Shown here: positions 59,101 through 64,000 of the stretch, piece after piece
Layout: the number at the start of each line of letters is the position of its first letter
Position numbering within the stretch: position 1 is the stretch's first letter
Source: Hydractinia symbiolongicarpus
Lineage: Eukaryota; Cnidaria; Hydrozoa; Anthoathecata; Hydractiniidae
Assembly: GCF_029227915.1 (NCBI RefSeq)
Contig: NC_079882.1
Location: 4,154,001-4,218,000, forward strand
Reading direction: 5' to 3'
DNA length: 64,000 nucleotides
The notes under the pieces: model-generated
What the model was told of the DNA's origin: nothing
Databases searched by the model: none
Seen by the model: only the letters and a program-made list of their open reading frames with translations
Program-made: the position numbers and the translations under genes

Positions 59101-60646
59101 TTAAAGAATTCTCTTAAGAATTTTCAGTTCACTTGTTCATTTGAAGTCACTGAGGTGATCACATCTTTTTCAATGCTTTAAATATTCTAATCAAGTTTAT
59201 TTTTCAAAACTCTCACATTTGGCAAGCTGGTACATTACATAGTTTATAAATATTTGTTATATTTCACTTAGTCATATTTTTTAATTTTCACTGCATATAC
59301 ATTATTTTTATATATTGTAGTTTGAACACATCAAGCATCAAGAGTGCGAGCAAAACTTGTCTTTTTTTGGTTAACCCTACAGTCTAATAAGAAGGCATAG
59401 ATGGACACAAATTATATTGATATGAGCAAGGGTGTTAATAAAATAAAATAGATGGCAAAAAATTCTCAAAAGTTGCTGTTATCTACCCCACTGAAATTAG
59501 ATTACCAAGAGTGTATAATAAAAAAACATAATACAACACACGTTTTTCACAAGTAACTTCATTTTTCATTATAACCTTGCTAAGGTTAATTTTTTATTTT
59601 GGCCTATAGTTTAATGATTGCATTGAAATATTTAACAAAAGCAAGTTTCAATTAATTATTTTTTCCATGGCTTACAGCCCTGTGAATTCATGTCGGCATT
59701 CAACATTGACGACATGAAAGCCGAGCTACATTGATTCATGGACAGCTTTTTATGCTGCCCATGTTTGCCAAGGTTGGCATGTCAAGAAAAACTTCTTTAT
59801 AACATTGACAGAACCCGCATTGTTTTAAAGAATGTAGGAAAAAATTAACGTTAGGTTTTTAATAAATCGTTTGTTGTAGAGAAAGAAAATCCACTTCACT
59901 CCATTTTAATCTTCATAGAATCCACATTTTAAGTTATATATAACAAAGTCAAAGTTGTCAATAAAAAGAAAAAATAATTAGTTAAGGTAAATTTTGTAAT
60001 TTAAATCCCCAGAGTACAGGAGAATATAACTTGCCAAAATGTGAAGTGCCCCTAAATCGGTTTGGCGACCTCATTTTTGTTATAAGTCTGCAAATTTTTG
60101 CTGGCCTTTGACTTTGTCGCTTTAAGGGAAACAAAGTCAAAGTTGTCAATAAAAAAAAAGAATAACAGGTCTGCAAAAGATATCAGTTAAGGTAAATTTT
60201 GTAATTTAAATTCCCAGAGTAAAGGAGAATGCAACTTGCCGACCTGTTAAGTGCCTCTAAATCGGTTTGGTTGCTCAATGTAAGCACTATTGTGCTGACT
60301 TAAAGCACTTTGGATTCACAGGCCTGGACTTTAGATATTCTGAGATTTCTAAAATAGACAAAATACCAGGATTTTCCAAGAATTTACTATACAAATTTGT
60401 TGTTTAGAACTTCCAGTAATTTCCAGACCATGGTTACTTTGTTTGTTCATTGATTTTTTAAATAAAAATTTGATTGAATTTAAATTTTGATATTTAAGAC
60501 AGAAAATTTGAAAAGCAAGAAATATAAAAAACTTACTTGCTATAAAGATTGACATCTGCAAAGTATAGTGGTGAAATGAACTTCTCTATACGTTCTGATA
60601 GTATTCTTTTGTTTTTTATTCTAGGTCTTCTTGGTATCTCATTCAT
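44197..60646 (-). CDS. MAN2C1: Cytosolic alpha-mannosidase 2C1, 33 exons, 1056 aa
   Basis: Exons from the start: 60537-60646, 58907-59038, 58651-58753, 58527-58553, 57991-58061, 56377-56554, 56203-56300, 55732-55835, 55416-55522, 55216-55326, 53835-53927, 53551-53667, 53163-53200, 53015-53072, 52260-52351, 52013-52066, 51698-51821, 51475-51556, 51125-51222, 50978-51008, 50401-50459, 49963-50184, 49223-49323, 48487-48591, 48343-48409, 47297-47383, 46943-47086, 46638-46747, 46445-46524, 45884-45964, 44717-44778, 44536-44639, 44197-44317. All joins keep frame. It is a GH38 enzyme: HCHIDTAWLWP holds zinc ligands H271 and D273, WLPDTFGYS the nucleophile D383, and [10 protein letters not shown] the zinc ligand H589. 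[10 protein letters not shown] and LFWDAWDVM are further MAN2C1 hallmarks. No signal peptide, fitting the cytosolic enzyme that trims free oligosaccharides. Length matches human (1040 aa). Exons of 27, 31 and 38 nt are unusually small. Confidence 0.95.
44911..45306. mobile_element. MITE derived from the pogo/Tigger-like element, in a MAN2C1 intron
   Basis: It starts CCTTACTGGTAA and ends TTTTTTTACCGATAAAG, flanked by TA (44909-44910, 45307-45308). Internally it carries repeated TTTAGTCACTTTTTG and GCCGAC strings and a TTTGGTCACTTTTTGCCG segment, as in the subterminal regions of 11320-13961. At 396 bp it has no coding sequence. It lies between the exons at 45884-45964 and 44717-44778. Confidence 0.75.
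49546..49690 (+). repeat. Possible tRNA-derived SINE fragment in a MAN2C1 intron
   Basis: GGGGTCGAATCCCACTCAC at about 49658-49676 resembles a pol III B box with a T-arm stem (TGGG/CCCA round GTCGAAT). It is much more GC-rich than the surrounding intron. An A-box candidate (TAATTAAATGGTTA, from about 49602) is weak. No second copy was seen in the window. Confidence 0.35.
57319..57334. repeat. C16 homopolymer in a MAN2C1 intron
   Basis: An uninterrupted run of sixteen C. Length is likely to be unreliable in the assembly. Confidence 0.9.
59943..60275. repeat. Direct duplication in the first intron of MAN2C1
   Basis: ACAAAGTCAAAGTTGTCAAT begins at 59943 and again at 60131. Both copies continue with AGTTAAGGTAAATTTTGTAA, a CCCAGAGTA..GGAGAAT segment and CTAAATCGGTTTGG, with small indels. 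Period about 188 bp. Confidence 0.85.
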
Positions 60647-61954
60647 CTTACAGTGTATTAATATCCAATTTGTGATATTGAATTACTAAATTACATGTGT
60701 TTAATATATAGAGAATATGAAATGTTTTATAAAGAATGTAAGTTCAAATGAAAGCACAAAATTAAGAAAAAAAATTCTGTCCATGTAAAGATTTATTTTC
60801 AAAATCTATATGTATACAAAATTTTATCCATATTCAATAATAAAAGATAATTTCAAATGAAAAACCTATATACTACACTAAAAAACTGTTATATAAACAT
60901 ATTCTCATGACCACATCAGTACTTTATTGCAGGAATTTTCTATCAATAGTTGCTGTAATAATTCCTTGTCATATAGTTAAAATTATTGTGATGTTATATT
61001 TATAACCATCCGAATACATTAATCAATAAGTGATTGTTTTAGAAAAATATGTCACAAATCTAACTAGCCAACCACACAAACACTTTTCAACTATAAAATA
61101 AGATAATTATAAGTACTTTTTATCTAAAATTGATGGGGTTTCAAAACATAACCTCTTAAAATATTGCCTGTACTGAATTCTCACAAAATTTAGGAGGAAG
61201 AAAAATACCGCAAGAAATTATTATCAGTTTGAAAAATTTAATCAGATAATCTTCACTATATCAATAATCACTGGAAGGGAAAAAACTTGAGACCTAGTTT
61301 ATTTATACATATCTGTGTGTTCAAACATATTAGATTTATTGAAAAAACATCGAAGCTGATCCAACTAAAAATTTTACATATATTTTACTTAGTTTGGTGT
61401 TTATGGCTTTATTTATTTTTTCAAAAAAACCCTAGACAAGAGGTGGATGTTTAGTAAACAAGTACCAAAGCCTCAAAGTAGCACTACTTACATTTTACCT
61501 GTGTTTTATATATCATATAGTAGCATATACTATATATGCTCAAATATATTTTTGGTTGCAACAACTGCGATATTTAACAGCATGTTTAAAAAAATGACTG
61601 CATGTAATTTTTTTGGATTTCAATGCCCCACCAAAAATATGATGAATAATGATAATGAATTACTAGCAATAAAACAATACACAACTATTCTATATAAATG
61701 AGGTTTTAAATTTTATTATGATTCTCCAAATAGCAACCACATGAGGCATAAGGTAGCAATTTTACATACATACAAAAATATATGCAACAGAACACTGTGT
61801 CAAAGAAAGAAACCTCAACACAAAAAATTGTGGAACTTACTCATAAAAAGGCAACAGAATGATAAAGAAAAAGTGTTTGACTTTGACATATATCTTGAAT
61901 TCAGAAAAGAGCTATATAAATGAATTCCAGTGTGCCATTATTTTTTTACTTTGC
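60647..61954. other. Gene-free DNA upstream of MAN2C1
   Basis: Very AT-rich; no frame with domain features. It should contain the MAN2C1 promoter, but I see no convincing core element. Confidence 0.45.
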
Positions 61955-62232
61955 AGCAGTAAGCTCTTTGGGTCAGGCATTTGTGTGAGAGGGAAAAAGA
62001 TGGTAGGGTTTGGTAAAGGAAGGTCTTTACCTGTGAAATTCTTTTGATGGAAACATGCTTTAAGGTTTCAAACTATTATCGAGTGTAAATTGATGCCTTC
62101 TAATTTATCTGAATTCATTCAGAGCCCTGACAATATCTTCAGGTGACGAAATAGACTGAAAATAACTTTGCTTCACCTAGCTCCCCATCTTTTTTCTGAC
62201 ACACAGATAGGAGAGTCGAAAAAGCTTACCCG
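61955..62232. mobile_element. MITE with AGCAGTAAG ends, copy 2
   Basis: Begins AGCAGTAAGCTCTTTGGGTC. Its reverse complement aligns along its length with 27555-27840, including shared AGCTAGGTGAAGCAAAGT/CTAGGTGAAGCAAAGTAA and CTATTTCGTCAC strings. The far end is more decayed (AAAAGCTTACCC). Confidence 0.65.
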
Positions 62233-62422
62233 TTACCACTGAAATGTAAACACAGAAATTGCTGGATATATTACGTCAAGAAACTAATTTTTCCTATAAA
62301 GTCCTGTTTTCCAGTCATTCCAGATGCATGCACATAAACTGAACATAGTAAACAAACAAACTCTCCTTTTAGCTACATTGTATTTATCTTTAAAAGCTAG
62401 CTATAAAACTTTAACTACATAT

Positions 62423-62851
62423 TCACTTAAAAAATTTCAGTTCTGATATCAGCCATTCTTCTGTGAACTCTTCCACTGATCTTAGTTTAAACACTTTTGA
62501 AAAACCTCCTTTATTTACAAGTTCGTTCTGTGAACCAGCATACATCATGTGAAGCTCGGGTTTTACACCAGATGGACTGATAAAAATAAAGCATAAGGGA
62601 TACGTCACTCTACCATCTTCACGTTTAAATACATAGCTGTATGCTACATATCTAGGAAGATGCTCGGGCAGTTCAGCAGCTACTTCTTCTACTGATGTTT
62701 CGTTGTATTCTTCGTCTGCAACAATTAGCTGTTTGTCTGCGACGATTTTCATAACTATTGCTGCATCGTTTTTTTCCTTTCGAAATCGAAATTTTGACAA
62801 CTTATTCATTAAATCAGGATCAATTTCACAAATAGCTAGATTCGAAGCCAT
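62423..62851 (-). CDS. GMFB: Glia maturation factor, ADF-H domain, 142 aa
   Basis: A single open frame from ATG 62851 to the stop at 62423. It covers the whole GMF/ADF-homology fold: an acetylatable-type short N-terminus (MASNLAICEIDPDL), FRFRKEKNDAAIVMKI, ELPEHLPRYVAYSYVFKRED, TYPLCFIFISPSG, ELHMMYAGSQNELV and the C-terminal FTEEWLISELKFF. Its 142 residues equal the human GMFB length. GMF binds Arp2/3 and debranches or inhibits branched actin in the cytoplasm. The coding region has no intron here, although neighbouring genes are split into many exons; a retrocopy or ancestral intron loss are both possible. The frame is intact, so it is probably functional. B or G paralogue assignment is not meaningful outside vertebrates. 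Confidence 0.93.
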   Translation of the reverse strand: MASNLAICEIDPDLMNKLSKFRFRKEKNDAAIVMKIVADKQLIVADEEYNETSVEEVAAELPEHLPRYVAYSYVFKREDGRVTYPLCFIFISPSGVKPELHMMYAGSQNELVNKGGFSKVFKLRSVEEFTEEWLISELKFFK

Positions 62852-63245
62852 ATTAGAATATAAAGGTTATATAAATTTGATAAAATTATATCACTAGCTA
62901 GAAGACTAGAAGACTGATGACTGAGCTGAGCCTTCTTATCCGACCCGTGTTATCCGGTTGCCCCAAATTGACCAAGGTTTTGAATAATCGAGAATAGTAA
63001 AAAAAGGTCAGCCTCTACCACCCCGGGTCGAATCAAGCACTTCTTTCGTATTGCTTGTATGGGGTCAATCACTTCATTCGGCACGCACTGGAAAGTGGAT
63101 CCGACACACGACGTACAACATGAAGTAATACTGGTTTACATCTGTACTGACATAAAAAGTCCGACACTTGTCGACTGAATTACACCAATTGAGCCCGATA
63201 CATGAATCCTCATTATCCGACATCCTAACAACAGAAGAATATTTT
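62852..63245. other. GMF upstream region
   Basis: No gene. TTATCCGAC-type strings recur at about 62937, 62950 and 63212, suggesting an unresolved short repeat. It must contain the GMF promoter; no TATA box is evident. Confidence 0.4.
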
Positions 63246-63514
63246 AGGTGTAGTGGCTACAACGCTACTTATTATGGCAAAACCAACCGCCATTTTAAAG
63301 TTCGTATGTCCGAGCATTTGGATATTTCTGCTCTTACCGGAAAGCGCATTAAATTGGTCCCAGACCACTGCTGTTTTTGTTCTTTCAGAACTTTTCCATC
63401 GTAACACTGAGTCGAATGACTTTAAACTCACTCTGATGGGAGAGCCTTCTTATAGAGCGTGACCGACCTATTCTCAATAACACAATTAAATCGATGCCTT
63501 TGGAATTGTTTTGA
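63246..63514 (+). pseudogene. Penelope-like GIY-YIG endonuclease fragment
   Basis: FRCSGYNATYYGKTNRHFKV and MSEHLDISALTGKRIK match the GIY-YIG core of Penelope-like elements, here with the YYGKT core intact. After a deletion and frame changes the C-terminus reappears as RDRPILNNTIKSMPLELF and a stop (63512-63514). It belongs to a different, more complete-core subfamily than the element at 14093-16753. No reverse transcriptase precedes it, so it is a 5'-truncated insertion. Confidence 0.8.
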
Positions 63515-63581
63515 TAATTCTTATTGTTTCACTTTTATTTTTTGCATTATAAAAAACTTATTTGTAAATCAGTGTGATCAT

Positions 63582-63599
63582 GCCAACCTGAGAGTTGGC
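63582..63599 (+). repeat. Hairpin in the 3' tail of the Penelope fragment
   Basis: GCCAAC, loop CTGAGA, GTTGGC: a perfect 6-bp stem about 70 bp after the endonuclease stop codon. Possibly a structure in the element's 3' UTR. Confidence 0.4.
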
Positions 63600-63690
63600 G
63601 ATAGCTCACTTGCAAAAAAATAAAATGGATATTTGAATTGTTATTTTATTTCAAATCAATATTTAACTGAACTGCTCCTTCACAAGAATA

Positions 63691-63850
63691 TTTCCCTGTA
63701 GATAGGCCATGATCAACATATGGCATAATATGTCGCATAACTGTAATAATACTCTTTATTAACATAACAGATTCTTATTTCCCCTGTAGATAGGCGTAAC
63801 GAACGTAATATGGCATATTATGTCGCACAACTGTGATAAAATCACTATCT
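63691..63850. repeat. Imperfect direct duplication at the right edge
   Basis: A unit with CCTGTAGATAGG followed by ATATGGCATA and TATGTCGCA..ACTGT occurs from about 63691 and again from about 63777. The rest of the window edge shows nothing further. Confidence 0.7.
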
Positions 63851-64000
63851 AAGTAATTTCTCTGTACGTTGACCTTATATTTATTGCTAAGAGATGCGCA
63901 ATTGTATGTGAACGCAGCTAATATTATCAACCCTCGACCCTCTGTTTTCTGTCATCAGGACATCAAGGGAAAAGGTTGTACTAATAATTACATAGTACGA

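Noticed and set aside
60647-62422. Shared bidirectional promoter for MAN2C1 and GMF
   Set aside because: Both genes lie on the minus strand, with GMF ending 1.8 kb before MAN2C1 begins, so they cannot share a divergent promoter.

Overview
The window is intron-rich, AT-rich animal genomic DNA with four recognisable host genes and many transposons. I infer a cnidarian, perhaps a hydrozoan. The basis is compact exons with GT-AG introns, NuMA and VLDLR-type genes of animal architecture, and a repeat set (BEL/Pao, Penelope-like, PIF/Harbinger, pogo/Tigger-like, and ORFs resembling cnidarian Maverick/adintovirus-like elements). The phylum is an inference and no database search was possible.

Layout. 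1-1411: three ORFs of a virus-like or Maverick-like element cut by the window edge. 1963-2358: a TA-flanked MITE packed with copies of a GGGCGTTTATT-type motif. 3267-9100: a BEL/Pao LTR retrotransposon with identical 147-bp LTRs, a 5-bp target duplication and two frame breaks. 9736-11103: a decayed PIF/Harbinger element. 11320-13961: a pogo/Tigger-like element carrying an antisense HIRAN-like ORF. 14093-16753: a Penelope-like element framed by 248-bp inverted arms. 16754-20459: gene-poor flank.

Host genes. 20460-25140 (+) is a VLDLR/LDLR-family receptor: 14 exons, 890 aa, eight LDLa repeats, EGF modules, a YWTD propeller and one membrane segment. 28916-40172 (+) is a NuMA-like gene: 21 exons, 1468 aa, Hook-like head, coiled coil, basic tail with the LGN-binding-region signature. 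44197-60646 (-) is cytosolic alpha-mannosidase MAN2C1: 33 exons, 1056 aa. 62423-62851 (-) is glia maturation factor, with an intronless 142-aa reading frame. I built the gene models by hand, checking splice sites and phase at every junction, and all three multi-exon models close in frame. NuMA and MAN2C1 are convergent; MAN2C1 and GMF lie on the same strand. The window ends in a Penelope 3' fragment.

The genes serve unrelated cell functions (endocytic receptor, spindle orientation, free-oligosaccharide breakdown, actin debranching), so no operon or pathway links them. Intergenic and intronic DNA is filled with MITEs, tandem duplications and dispersed motifs. The most unusual item is the pogo-like element with its antisense HIRAN-like cargo, which has left a short MITE relative inside a MAN2C1 intron.
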